Shown here piece by piece: positions 42,791 to 53,925 of a stretch of 64,000 bases of DNA. The notes under the pieces are model-generated. The model was not told the DNA's origin. It ran no database searches and worked only from the letters and a program-made list of their open reading frames with translations. Position 1 is the stretch's first letter; each line of letters begins with the position of its first letter. Source of the DNA: Brachionus manjavacas (taxonomy: Eukaryota; Rotifera; Eurotatoria; Ploima; Brachionidae); contig JAHQIY010000009.1 in the NCBI GenBank assembly GCA_019054805.1, forward strand, positions 2,108,001-2,172,000, read 5' to 3'. The position numbers were made by a program, and so were the translations under genes.

Positions 42791-43714
42791 ATGTCTAAAG
42801 AAAAAAATCAAACAAAAACTCACCCAAACTTTTGGGAAGAAAGATGGACCAAAAAAGAAATCGGTTTTCATCAAATTAATAATCATGCGTATTTAGTAAA
42901 GCATTTAGAAAAACTAGTCTCAAGTCAAAATAAAATAAGAATTTTATTCCCATTTTGTGGAAAAGCTGTTGACATGGCCTGGTAAGAAATTCTGCATGTT
43001 AGTTTGCCAAATTGTTTTATTTAAGTTATTTAATTAAAGGCTTGCATCACTTGGTCATGAAGTGGTCGGTGTCGAATTTGTACAGATGGCATGTGAACAA
43101 TTTTTTGCAGAGAACAACATAAAATATACTGTCAAAGATCTCGGGGATTTAAAGCTATTTAGGGTAAAAGACAAAAAAATATCAAATTTTTTGTTAAATT
43201 TATTTAAAAAATTTTCATTTTTAAGAGTGAAGACGGTCGAATAAAAATTTACAATGGAGATTTTTTTAAATTTAACACCAAATTGGAACAACCATTTGAA
43301 TGTGTTTGGGACAGAGGAGCTTACGGTGCTCTTCATTATGACATGCGGGTCAAGTAATATGTTTTATTAAAATCATTTGTCTAGATTTTTTAATTATTTT
43401 CTTACTTTAGATACGCTGAGCATATGAAAAATTTACTAAATTCTTCAGTACGCTATCTTCTTGATGTGTTTGAATATGATACTTCTTTGTTTCCAGGTCC
43501 ACCTCACTCGTGTCCACAAGAAGAAATTCAAGAACTCTATGGTATTTCATTATTATCCTTATTTAATTCAAATTAGATCTTTAATTTTTTGTTAGGTTCT
43601 GAATTCAAACTTGAGCTGCTTGAAAGTGAAAAAACAATATCTATTAGCCAAAAACTATCCGATTTAAATCAACCTTTGGATAAATTATACTTTTTAACAA
43701 AAAATTCTAATTAA
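42791..43714 (+). CDS. Thiopurine S-methyltransferase-like, paralogue B
   Basis: Five exons (42791-42981, 43040-43163, 43226-43353, 43411-43541, 43596-43714) give 230 residues. Motifs: FWEERWTKKEIGFHQINNHA, RILFPFCGKAVDMAW, GHEVVGVEFVQMACEQFF, IYNGDFFKF, CVWDRGAYGAL, FPGPPHSCPQEEI and the end DKLYFLT. The intron after the N-H-P/A position found in E and F is absent. Bases 42950-43332, including introns 1 and 2, are identical to 45838-46220 in paralogue D. Confidence 0.92.
42950..43332 (+). repeat. 383-bp tract identical to 45838-46220
   Basis: Base-for-base identity covers the end of exon 1, intron 1, exon 2, intron 2 and most of exon 3 of TPMT B. Both flanks diverge at once, apart from 14 further matching bases on the right. 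The introns of the other paralogues cannot be aligned at all, so this is recent gene conversion or duplication. Confidence 0.9.
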
Positions 43715-44327
43715 TTATTATATTTAGATAATTTTTTATAATAAAATAAATTTTCTATCAAATACTGATCACATGATCCAGGAAAATGAAATATTTTTTT
43801 AAATAAGAATAAATGTAGCGTTTTGATTTTATTACTACTGAACAAAAAAAAATTGACTGATAATATTTGTGATCGACATATAATTAAAATATATTAAATT
43901 ATTTAAAAATTATTTTTTAACTTTATGATGATTTATTCGATATTAAAATTCAAAAACAGAGAGTTAAGAAAAATAAATCTGAATCTTTATTTTGCGTTTT
44001 TTTCACAATCTGGTAATTTTCAAATCATTATTGCTTTCTTTTTATTATTTTTAATATTAGTCGTCCAAAACTTTAAATATTTGATTTAAAAAAAAAATTA
44101 AAAAAATTCGATTTTTAATTAGTTTAAAAAAATTTTGTTTAAATTTTGGTGACGATTCAATGTCAATAATTTATTTTTATAAGCTTAGATGATCGACTTT
44201 TATTAAAAGTTAGTCATTAAATTAATTTTTTTTGTCATCTCCAAAAGTAAAATTTTTGACTATTATTTTTGGAAAAAATTTCTATTTTTTTAGATATTTT
44301 ATCTAAAGCCAAAAAATTTCTTGAAAA
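43715..44327. other. Spacer between TPMT B and C
   Basis: AT-rich; probable 3' UTR of B and promoter of C. Nothing else is recognised. Confidence 0.45.
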
Positions 44328-45214
44328 ATGTCGCAAGGTTTAGAGCCAACAATAACCAAATTAGAGCAATGGACCGATAAGTGGGAAAATAACCAAATTG
44401 CCTTTCATCAATTGAATAATCATCCATTTCTTGTAAATAATCTCGAAAAATATATGACCACAAGTGATGAAAAAATTCGAATTTTGTTTCCATTGTGTGG
44501 AAAAGCTGTAGATATGGCATGGCAAGTTTTTAAAAAAAAATCAACAATTTTTTGACAGATTTTTTTAGGCTGGCATTAAAAGGTCACTCTGTTGTCGGGG
44601 TTGAAATATCGCAATTAGCTTGTGAGCAATTTTTTAGCGAAAATAATATCAAATATTCAATAAATAATTTAAAAGATTTTAATTTATATTCGGTATAAGA
44701 TTTTAAATGTAATTTTTAGCTTTGTTAAAATTATTTATTAAGAGTGAAGATGGTCGCATAAAAATTTACAATGGAGATTTTTTTAAATTTAGTAGAGATT
44801 TGGAGAAACCTTTTGTATGTGTCTGGGATAGAGGTGCTTATGTTGCTCTTTTTTATGAACTCAGGATCAAGTTAGATGTTATTTTTATTTTTTCAAATCT
44901 AAACATAAATTAAATTATGTAGATACACTGAGCATGTTAAAAAATTATTGAATGCAAAAGCAAAATATTTAATGGAAGTATTTGATTATGATCAAAATTT
45001 GTATCCTGGTCCTCCGTTTTCCATTCCAATCGAAGAAATAAGGCAATTATTTGGTAATTGAATTAAAATTTTTTAAATATGTATTTATTAAATATTTTAA
45101 GGACCACAATTTCAAGTCGAATTTATTGAAAGCAGGCTTTTTAATCCATTCGGAGACTTGTTAGTTAAAGATAAACATCCACTAGAGAAACTTTATTTTA
45201 TTTCAAATATTTAA
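44328..45214 (+). CDS. Thiopurine S-methyltransferase-like, paralogue C
   Basis: Five exons (44328-44521, 44569-44692, 44743-44870, 44923-45053, 45102-45214) give 229 residues. Motifs: QWTDKWENNQIAFHQLNNHP, RILFPLCGKAVDMAW, GHSVVGVEISQLACEQFF, IYNGDFFKF, CVWDRGAYVAL, YPGPPFSIPIEEI and EKLYFIS. Intron 1 begins GCAAGT instead of GT, a GC-AG intron. Removing it is the only way to join DMA-W to the conserved LALKGHSVVG strand in frame. The first ancestral intron is absent, as in B. Confidence 0.92.
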
Positions 45215-45529
45215 ATTATTTTTTTTAAATTTATAAAAAAATTTTTAATGTATTTTAAAATTAAAATTTTCAAACAAAATGCTTTAATTGTGCAATAAAG
45301 TTAAGTTATAAATTTGAATTACAATGCATAACCATCATCTAAATTAAAATCAGAGTGTATTTTGGTTTACTTATTTTAATAATAATTAAAATGAAATTTA
45401 ACGCTAAAGAAGCAATCATTTTTTTTATAACTTTTTTCAATTTATTTATTTAAATATTTGAGAAATACACTTTAAATTATTAATTTGATTAATTTAGAAA
45501 TTGTGTCGGATAATTAAAAGATATTTAAA
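45215..45529. other. Spacer between TPMT C and D
   Basis: AT-rich; no feature recognised. Confidence 0.4.
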
Positions 45530-46549
45530 ATGTTTCTCAAACCTTTTTTTGCATTTAAATCAGGATATTTAAGGAAAACAAGTAATTTTTGTAGGCTCAC
45601 TAAATTAGAAAATCAATCTAAAGTAAAGTTTAATTCAAACATTTGGATTCTCTTATAGTTTTAAATTTATTATAGAAAAATTCAAGCTCAAATAGTTCAA
45701 AAGAAACAGGGATTAAATACTGGAATGAATCTTGGAAAAAAAATGAGATATTTTTTCATAAAAATGAAAATAATGCATATCTAGTTAAACATTTAAATGA
45801 AATGATAATTAATGAGAAAAAAAGCCGGATTTTTTTTCCATTTTGTGGAAAAGCTGTTGACATGGCCTGGTAAGAAATTCTGCATGTTAGTTTGCCAAAT
45901 TGTTTTATTTAAGTTATTTAATTAAAGGCTTGCATCACTTGGTCATGAAGTGGTCGGTGTCGAATTTGTACAGATGGCATGTGAACAATTTTTTGCAGAG
46001 AACAACATAAAATATACTGTCAAAGATCTCGGGGATTTAAAGCTATTTAGGGTAAAAGACAAAAAAATATCAAATTTTTTGTTAAATTTATTTAAAAAAT
46101 TTTCATTTTTAAGAGTGAAGACGGTCGAATAAAAATTTACAATGGAGATTTTTTTAAATTTAACACCAAATTGGAACAACCATTTGAATGTGTTTGGGAC
46201 AGAGGAGCTTACGGTGCTCTGCATTATGACATGCGCGCTCAATATGCTGCACATATGCGTACTTTATTAGACAGAAATGTTCACTATTTACTTGTTGTTT
46301 TTGAATATGATCCGAGAACATTCGAAGGTCCACCTCATTCAATAAGCCAAAAAGAAATTCAGGCTTTTTTTGGTACAAATCTATACCGCTATTTATTTTT
46401 TTTTATTTTTTTTAAAAGGCCATGAATTCAGATTGAAATTGATTGATAGCCAGCCGTTTGAGTCATACAATAAAACAATTAACCCTGAGCCTGGATCTAA
46501 TAATCTTTACTTAATTACAAAACATCAGAAAAAGCGGCACGTTTTTTGA
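45530..46549 (+). CDS. Thiopurine S-methyltransferase-like, paralogue D, with N-terminal extension
   Basis: Five exons (45530-45622, 45676-45869, 45928-46051, 46114-46372, 46419-46549) give 266 residues, about 35 more than the neighbours. The added first exon encodes MFLKPFFAFKSGYLRKTSNF, rich in basic and aromatic residues and lacking acids, like a mitochondrial presequence. The core has YWNESWKKNEIFFHKN, RIFFPFCGKAVDMAW, CVWDRGAYGALHYDMR, FEGPPHSISQKEI and NLYLIT. The intron that splits the codon after the WDRG exon in other copies is missing, and a basic KKRHVF tail is added. The middle is identical to paralogue B. Confidence 0.85.
45838..46220 (+). repeat. 383-bp tract identical to 42950-43332
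   Basis: Partner of the tract in TPMT B, at a constant offset of 2888 bases. The tract ends a short distance before the position where D lacks an intron that B has. Confidence 0.9.
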
Positions 46550-46759
46550 AAAAATTTAACCTAATTTTATTTAGAAATTTACGAAATCTTATCTTTTTTA
46601 TGAAATTTATTACAAAATTAAAAATTTTAAAATTGATTTTTGTTTTTAAAAGAAAAAACCCTTAAATTAATATTTTACATAATTTATTCTAAACTAAATT
46701 TAACATTTGATTTTAAAATATTTTATTAAATGATTCGATGCTAAATTTTTTTAATCAAA

Positions 46760-47702
46760 ATGGAAAATATTAAAATTACTAATACAGATGCCATTTACTG
46801 GTCAGACAGATGGAACAATAATCAAATTTCATTTCACAAGACCAGCAATCATCCGTAAGACAGTTTTTTTATGATCGGTTTTAATTAATTCCTTCAGATT
46901 TTTGGAAAAATATTTCTACTTATTTACAACTGATCAAACTAAAATTCGAATATTTTTTCCGCTTTGTGGCAAAGAAGTTGACATGGCTTGGTAAAATATT
47001 AAGCTATTAGGAAAAAAGAATTAAATAGTAATCAATTAAGGCTTTGGTCACTAGGACATGAAATAATTGGAGTTGAATGTTCAGAGATCGCTTGTAAACA
47101 ATTTTTCATTGAAAATCAAATTAAATTTGAATTATCGGAAGAGCCTAATTTTAAAATTTATAAGGTCGATTTTATCTGTTCAAATGATTTTTTTTAATTT
47201 TTTTTAAATTTTTTTTAGAGCTTGGACGGTAATATTAGGTTGTACAATGGAGATTTTTTCAAGTTCAGTTTAAGCAATGAAAAGCCATTTGGCTATATTT
47301 GGGATAGAGGATCATTGGTTGCTTTACCAAAAAATCTCCGAATTAAGTATTTTAATAGATTAATTTAAAAAGAATTCAACAATTTTAAAATCTTTTCTAG
47401 ATATGCCGAACATATGCTTGGTCTCCTGGATGAAAAGTTTAAATATCTAATGGACACGTATGATTATGACCAGGAGCTCTATCCCGGGCCTCCGCATTCA
47501 GTTCGAATGGAAGAAATTGAGAAACTCTATGGTAAAATTTTTTCGTCACATTTTCTTTCATTTTTACTTATTATAAACAACAGGAAAAACTTGCAATATT
47601 GAATTGATTGATAGCAAATTACATAGTCGCCCATTTAGTGACAAATTACGTGAATCAAATAATCTTTATAACAAACTATATCTTTTGAGTAATAAAAATT
47701 AA
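46760..47702 (+). CDS. Thiopurine S-methyltransferase-like, paralogue E
   Basis: Six exons (46760-46854, 46898-46990, 47041-47164, 47219-47346, 47401-47531, 47584-47702) give 229 residues. It keeps all five introns of the presumed ancestral gene. Motifs: YWSDRWNNNQISFHKTSNHP, RIFFPLCGKEVDMAW, GHEIIGVECSEIACKQFF, LYNGDFFKF, YIWDRGSLVALPKN, YPGPPHSVRMEEI and NKLYLLS. Last of the head-to-tail series. Confidence 0.92.
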
Positions 47703-48346
47703 TAATTTGATTTTTGCTTTAATATAAAAAAGGCTATTTTATATACTTTTGTAATTATAAATATTTTGGAAATCTCATATGTATACAATCCAGTCCAGCT
47801 CTTTAATAAGGAGACCTAGAATACAGCTTTGAGATTTTATCTTAGACTCAGTCTAATACAAACATTAACGTGTCGGAAGAGAGTTTTTAAAAAGGTTTCA
47901 AAAAAACTAAAGTTAAGCCCATTGAAATCGATTACGCAAATTTTTAATAATTCAGTTTTATATAATACTTCAGTTTTATTTTGCAAAAATAAAATGTTTT
48001 TTGTACATTTACAGAAAGATAATGAGTTTTTGCAGAGCTTAGAATTCATTTGTATAAAATTTTACTTTTTTGTACAATTTGTAGAATCATTTTTGGAAAA
48101 GTAAATTTAAATTTTTTTTTACTTTAATAAAAAAAGAGAAACTTTTAAACTTATTTGTATATCTAAGATTTTAAAAAAGAAAAAGTTAAGATTTAAAAGA
48201 AATTTAAATATTTTAAATCTTGTACTAAAAAGTTAAAAAAAATAAAAAATCATTTGTCACTTCACAAGTGGTTTAAAAAGTAAAGAATTATTTTTCTGAG
48301 GTAAAATTCTTAAAATTAGGTTTAATTTATTAATTTTTTTTTTTCC
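47703..48346. other. Non-coding stretch after the TPMT array
   Basis: An open frame at 47829-48104 has no recognisable features and strong AT-driven composition. Nothing else is supported. Confidence 0.4.
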
Positions 48347-48830
48347 TTATTCACTCCTTGTGGAGCATAGGGTCATTACTTTTGATTTCCACTCAAGTCG
48401 ATCTTTTGCCTTTACCCTTGCTTCTCCCCATGTCATACCCATTTCTATGAGCTCTTTTGTGATTGTTGACCTCCATGTTACTGCTGGTCGTCCTACCTTA
48501 CGTCGCCCTTGAGGTGTCCATTGAAGGGCCCTTTTTGGTATCCGTGTTTCTTTCATTCTAAGTACATTCCCAACCCATCGCAGTCTTTTTTTCTTAATGC
48601 ATTGACTTAATGGCTCTGAATTTGTTCTTCTGTATAGGTCAGCATTTGACAATGTCTCAGGCCAGTGTATCCCGAGAATCCTCCGCAGGCTTCCCGTGTG
48701 GAAGCTGTTAAGGCTTTTCCTGTCAGATTCACTCATCCCCCAACATTCACTTCAGTGCATCAATGTTGCTTTTACTACACTGTTGTATAGTTTAAGCTTT
48801 GTTTCCTTGCTGTAGTTTTTATTAATTAAA
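48347..48830 (-). mobile_element. LINE 3' coding fragment, RTE-like or related
   Basis: On the minus strand: KLYNSVVKATLMH, a stop, then SECWGMSESDRKSLNSFHTG, LRRILGIHWPETLSNADLYR, PLSQCIKKKRLRWVGNVLRM and RRKVGRPAVTW. LRRILGI.WP...LRWVGHVLRM and the GRP..TW block are the C-terminal hallmark of RTE/I-type endonuclease-RT polyproteins. It is 5'-truncated, and the frame after the stop is open for 129 codons. It is more GC-balanced than its surroundings, as for a fairly recent arrival. Different family from the other LINEs in the window. Confidence 0.85.
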
Positions 48831-49072
48831 CTTTTAAAAATTAATCAACAGTTTGGCCAATCTTCATCTGTATCACTTTATTGATTTCCTTTTCAATCAA
48901 ATTTATTAAATAAATATTAAGTTTATGTTTTTTTGCTTTTTTTAAATGGCTTGAATATTTGCTGACATTTCCTTGGATTTAAAGCTTCTTGAAATTCAGA
49001 TATTGATTTAAACATAAAATTACAAAATTTATCTTCTATGGAAAAATCAAAATTAAATTTAAGGTTTCTTTG

Positions 49073-49400
49073 ACAATGAGAATATTAAAAAGTTAAAATC
49101 CTTTCTGTACTTTTTGTACTTTTCCAGAATACCATTTTATTTGGCCCTGTTCCTTTCGGTACTTTTTGTACTTAATGATAATAAAAAAAATTTCAAATTA
49201 ATCAATATTTTAAATATAAATTTTAAATTTAACAAATATTTTTCTTACATCCATCATACACGAATCCCTAAACCAGGGCTCCGCCCCGGACCCCGTTTAA
49301 GTTTTAACATAATGAAATAATATTAGCCAAATAAATTTAAATTATGATAAAGTACAAAAAGTATAAAAAGAAATTTTTTTTTAAATTTTAATCTCATTGT
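49073..49400. mobile_element. MITE-like element with GACAATGAGA inverted ends
   Basis: The left end GACAATGAGAATATTAAAA and the right end (reverse complement GACAATGAGATTAAAAT) match. Inside are inverted CTTTTTGTACTTAATGATAAT / AAAGTACAAAAAG sequences, a GGCCCTGTTCCTTT block and CAGGGCTCCGCCCCGGACC. The interior matches 21105-21410, and the ends match 3052-3915. Confidence 0.6.
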
Positions 49401-49816
49401 CTATCCATGTTTTCTTTTGAATTCCTTTAGTTTAGATTTTTAATCTAAATTTCAATTAAATTTTTTTAAAATGTTTTTCAATAAAAATTAAATTGAAATT
49501 CGTCGAATACCTAAGCCTTTTCATTAAAATGCAATTTTTTTTTAAATTTAATGTTTAAAAAATTTATCAATTTAAAATAAACTGATTTGAAAAAAAAAAC
49601 TTTGCCAAGCTTCTTATGGAAGTTTTTGCACAAGAAATACGACTGTTCTAGTACCTAGCTCATACTAAATTTAAAAATGAATAAAAAATGGTAAATTTAG
49701 GTGCACAATATTGCAAAAAAATCTAATTTTAATAAAATATTTCAACTAAACATCAAAAAATTTGAGCAAAAAAGTTTAAATTAAAATACGAAAATAAAAC
49801 AAAATTGTCTTTTGAA

Positions 49817-51439
49817 ATGTTCTATGAACAAAATCAATTCGATAGCGTTCTAGAGTGTCCGGTGTGCATGCATCGCTACGACGTGCCTCTGATGGTCCCG
49901 TGCTGTTGGAAAACCATTTGCCAAAAATGTGCCGAAAACATGAACACCAACGGATGCTGTGTCCTGTGCAAAACCCATACTACCAAATCAGCCACCTCAA
50001 ACGGGCAAATAAAACTGCCCGTAAACGAAGCCCTATCTAAACTCCTAGAACTTAAACCAGTCGATTTAATTAATACCGATTTTTACCGCAAAATATCCGA
50101 CTTGTACAAATCGATCAATTTGAACCTAGACGAATTGACCAGAATAGAAAACTCTACCGAAACCAACATAGTCGACTATTTCACTCTGCTCAAAAGCGAA
50201 ATATCCAACAATGTCGAAAATCTGATCCAGAAGGCGCTAGACATAAAAAAAAGTATCCAAAATGAACTTGATTGCATAGAGACTTCGTTTCTTACCTATT
50301 TTAAACACTTGAATTTATCCTATCTAAAATCAAGTATAAAAGAAAGGCTCAAAAAGTGGCAAGTGAATCTAAACGACTCGTCGTTTGACCAACTAGACCA
50401 TTTGTTAAATGACTGCGAGCTTCTAAATCAGGACCTAAGCGAAAAAATTAATTTCATCAATCAATATTTATTAAATATAAACAAAATAGTGTTTAATCAA
50501 AAAAATGAAATAAACTCACTGCTGGAGAGTTACATTGGGCGCCTTGACTTCGAGTTCGCCGACCACTCTTTGCTTTTACCATTTACTGTCAAATACTTGA
50601 ACAATTTAGTCAAAAAAGAGGTGATTAACATCGACTTGAATGCTAAATTAATTTACACTGGACCGGTGGGCTACAAAAAAATTTTGTTTGTTTCAAAAAA
50701 TGACTTTGACGAGTTTACCGATGTCAAATTGCACGTGTGTGATCTCTCTAATCGGCTCCTTTACCAGCAAAATGAGCTAAAAATGAAAATAAACTATGTG
50801 CAAACAAGCTTAAAGTATGTGTGTGTGTCGCTGACCGACTACCAAACTGGACGAAACATGCTCAAGTTGTTCACTGACAAGCTGAGATTGGTCAAGTCAG
50901 TAATATTGGATGACAAGGCTAGTTTTTTGTATCTAAACCCTGATTTTATCTATGCGAAAATGTCCACTGTGTATCCTTTTCTGCACAAATTTGATTACAA
51001 CTTGGAAAAACAGCCGGTGTTCAACTGTGAAGCCAAGGGTCTCAATGCCAGAAGTGACTTGTTGGCTTGCCTAAATCTAGAGTCCATTCTGGCGGTCGAG
51101 AATAGTCGCATTTACCTGCTCGATGAGTACTTTTCGTGCATTAATGTCTACTGTGAGCAAAGCGGAGAATTTTCGGAAAAGATCAGACTACGCAATTGCG
51201 CAAATTGTTTTGTTAAGTTAAGCTTTGGCCCAGAGGGTGAAGAAAACAATGAGGAAAGGGTTGTGTGTGTTGACAGGGAGAATAAAACACTTGGGGTTTA
51301 TGGAAAGAATAAAAATCTAATTGTTGAAAATAGGCTGGAGTCGTCTATCAAAAATGTAGATAGTTTTTTTCTATGTCATGATGGCTCGCTAATGCTTACA
51401 GACAATTTAAACGATTTTATTTATTATTATAGCGTTTAA
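49817..51439 (+). CDS. RING-type zinc finger protein, TRIM-like layout
   Basis: Intronless, 540 residues from the ATG at 49817 (MFYEQNQFDSVLECPVC); an upstream TTG in frame is not used. Residues 14-51 hold the zinc-binding cysteines: C14-x2-C17, C29/C30, C35-x2-C38, C47/C48-x2-C51. Between C29 and C35 the sequence is CWKTI, so the histidine expected at ligand four is not present, although the spacing otherwise fits RING. About residues 90-250 are Leu/Ile/Asn/Lys-rich and probably helical or coiled coil. About residues 260-540 look like repeated beta strands (KILFVSKNDFDEF, YVCVSLTD, ESILAVENSRIYLLDEYF, GSLMLTDN), perhaps a beta-propeller. No B-box is seen. A likely E3 ubiquitin ligase of a lineage-specific family, but activity is unproven given the altered RING. 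Confidence 0.78.
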   Translation: MFYEQNQFDSVLECPVCMHRYDVPLMVPCCWKTICQKCAENMNTNGCCVLCKTHTTKSATSNGQIKLPVNEALSKLLELKPVDLINTDFYRKISDLYKSINLNLDELTRIENSTETNIVDYFTLLKSEISNNVENLIQKALDIKKSIQNELDCIETSFLTYFKHLNLSYLKSSIKERLKKWQVNLNDSSFDQLDHLLNDCELLNQDLSEKINFINQYLLNINKIVFNQKNEINSLLESYIGRLDFEFADHSLLLPFTVKYLNNLVKKEVINIDLNAKLIYTGPVGYKKILFVSKNDFDEFTDVKLHVCDLSNRLLYQQNELKMKINYVQTSLKYVCVSLTDYQTGRNMLKLFTDKLRLVKSVILDDKASFLYLNPDFIYAKMSTVYPFLHKFDYNLEKQPVFNCEAKGLNARSDLLACLNLESILAVENSRIYLLDEYFSCINVYCEQSGEFSEKIRLRNCANCFVKLSFGPEGEENNEERVVCVDRENKTLGVYGKNKNLIVENRLESSIKNVDSFFLCHDGSLMLTDNLNDFIYYYSV

Positions 51440-51836
51440 ATGATCTAGAACCGTTTAACCTATTTGGTTTTATTCGACTCAAATGCTTAACCTGGTGCGC
51501 TCAAATTAAAAGGAATGATTTAAGAACAGTTTTAACTATTTTAAAAATTTTTAAATAAAATGTTTAAATTGGTTTTTTTTTGGAAAAAAAAAAATTGTCC
51601 ACCATAGTAATTTGAACACTTAACTTTTGTGAAATTACCAGTAAAAGAAAAACATATTTAAATCAAATTAAAGTAAAATAGATTGATAAAAAAATTTAAA
51701 TCATGATATAATTATTGAGTCAAAAGAGCTATTTTTGAGGAGATAGCTAAGCTTTTGAAGAAATATTACAAAACTTGTATTTTGCCAATGTAGCATGAAT
51801 TTTTCTCTAAAAAGATGTTTTTTAAATAAAATATTC
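51440..51836. other. 3' flank of RING gene
   Basis: AT-rich. AATAAAATG at about 51555 could be a polyadenylation signal. Nothing else is recognised. Confidence 0.4.
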
Positions 51837-53178
51837 CACGTTTTTCAGATAGAGATGTTATTTTATCCGGATAAATTAGATCCGAATAATTTTTTTCCTT
51901 AACCAAAAATTCGAATTTCTAAATATCTGAATTGTTGATGTGAACTTTTTTTAAAGTTAATTATTCAAATAAAAAACAAAACAAATTTATAAATTCAAAT
52001 TTTTCTTAATAAAATCAAATAAGAAATAAAGTCAAATGTGCAAATTGGTTAAAAACTTGACTAAATGTACAAAAAAATATTTTAGAATTTAAAAAAATGC
52101 TTTCTTATTTGTTTAAATTAAATACCTATTATAGAATATATAATTTTAAAGATAGTAATTAAAAAATAAAGTGATGGAAGCTCCTAGTTCTGGATAGAAT
52201 AGGGACAGTTATTATTATTATAACTGGAAGCCATAACCATCTCAGCAGGAACATTCTGAAATTTTTTCTTCAAGTATTTCTCATACAACAAAGCTAGCTG
52301 AAGAAAGTGATGTTATTTGGATTGACGTTTTTCAAAATTTGTTTAAATTTCATCCAAATTTTGGAAAATGTTATTTAAATATTAAATTCAAACCAAAAAA
52401 AAAACTCAATTTAAAAAACCAATAAATTTTTCATTTGATTCAAAAGCTTGGATAGATAGATCCAAATACTAAAATCAAATAAAAACAAAGTCAAATAGGT
52501 GAAAAAATCATTTTTATATTTCAATTTTATAAACCGAATTAATTTAAAAGTAATAAGACGAATCGAATAAAAAATTGTTCAGAAAATATTTGAAAAAATT
52601 TGAATTTAATATTTATATACTTTCTTGAATAACCATAATTTTGTCAAATTTGTCAGGCGACAGTCTGTTGCGTCTCTCCCAAAGAGTATTACCAGTGCGC
52701 GAAAAAAGCTGTTCCGCAGGAACTGATGTAGCAGGAATACAAAAAATGTGTTGCGCAATATAATAAAGAATAGGATATGATTTGCTGTGTAGTACACAGC
52801 GTGACGTTAAAAGGCTGTTGCCCAGAACTAGGAGCTTCCATCATTTTATTTTTTAATTACTATCTTTAAAATTATATATTCTATAATAGGTATTTAATTT
52901 AAACAAATAAGAAAGCATTTTTTTAAATTCTAAAATATTTTTTTGTACATTTAGTCAAGTTTTTAACCAATTTGCACATTTGACTTTATTTCTTATTTGA
53001 TTTTATTAAGAAAAATTTGAATTTATAAATTTGTTTTGTTTTTTATTTGAATAATTAACTTTAAAAAAAGTTCACATCAACAATTCAGATATTTAGAAAT
53101 TCGAATTTTTGGTTAAAGAAAAAAATTATTCGGATCTAATTTATCCGGATAAAATAACATCTCTATCTGAAAAACGTG
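51837..53178. mobile_element. hAT-related palindromic element with 357-bp arms
   Basis: Bases 51837-52193 and 52822-53178 are inverted repeats of equal length. By direct comparison I find two mismatches (TTTCCTT versus TTTCTTT near the outer end; AAAGTGATGG versus AAAATGATGG near the inner end). Outer ends read CACGTTTTTCAGATAGAGATG. The 628-bp centre holds a minus-strand hAT transposase C-terminal remnant. No direct 8-bp target duplication is visible at the ends I can define. So this may be a hAT derivative with very long inverted repeats or an inverted duplication of one end. Confidence 0.75.
52613..52795 (-). mobile_element. hAT transposase C-terminal dimerisation-domain remnant
   Basis: The minus-strand frame reads YPILYYIAQHIFCIPATSVP, AEQLFSRTGNTLWERRNRLS and PDKFDKIMVIQESI, then stop. 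This is the hATC signature (L.IPATS.P.ER.FS..G......R..L.P). A single short open piece without the catalytic domain, centred in the palindrome. Confidence 0.85.
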
Positions 53179-53925
53179 AAAAACTTAGATTTAAAAAGAA
53201 AAATTTCAAAAAAGCATCTGGACAATATTTTGATACCAAAAAATTAATTATTGTATTAAGTCTTGTAGAAGATCATAAAAGGAGTTTAAAAGGAATCGTG
53301 AAAAACCTACTTTTTGAAAATACCTATTGACGTAGACAATCAAATTTAGTAAAACTTGACAAAAAATATGAAAGTTAAGAAGGCTAATAAAAAACAAATT
53401 AATAGGACTAGCCGAAAAACGTGGAAAAGAAATTTTTAAATTTCTTTTCTTTTCAATTTCGATTCTTAAAAAGAAATTTTTAAAAAGATTCGAATTCATA
53501 CCACATTGGCCTTCAAGATATTTTTTGTGGTTGGTATTTGAGAGATTAATAATTTCATTTTTAAAATAAGAAAAAAAATTGATTCTGTTTTTTTTTTAAT
53601 TAACTTTTAATTAATTGTCAATATCACCGCTAGGTATTTTTATATTTTTTTAATGAATTTGTCTCAAAAATTACAAATATAGACAGATTTTGATTATTGT
53701 GATAAAATGTTTAATTATAATCTTTTTTTAAATTTTTTCAAATAAAAAAAATACTTTAAGAATCATTAATAATTTTTTTGATAAAACTTTTTTTTGTAAT
53801 ATCGTGAGACTTTTAAAAGATAAAACCAATTAAATTTAAGTCATTAAAGCAGTTTCGAATAAATCGGATGACCAAGATAAGATAAATAAAGCAATCTTAA
53901 ACAAAACATTCTAAATAATAATTCA
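53179..53925. other. Spacer upstream of the MATE gene
   Basis: AT-rich. Open frames at 53109-53330 and 53248-53499 have Lys/Phe-rich AT-driven composition and partly overlap the palindrome arm. The 3' part is the likely MATE promoter. Confidence 0.4.

Noticed and set aside
48347-48736. Intact 129-codon frame as a host gene
   Set aside because: Sequence is the C-terminal tail of an endonuclease-reverse transcriptase and lacks upstream domains.
49805-49816. TTG start giving MSFE before MFYEQ in the RING gene
   Set aside because: Nuclear eukaryotic genes start at ATG; the ATG at 49817 is in frame and precedes the RING.
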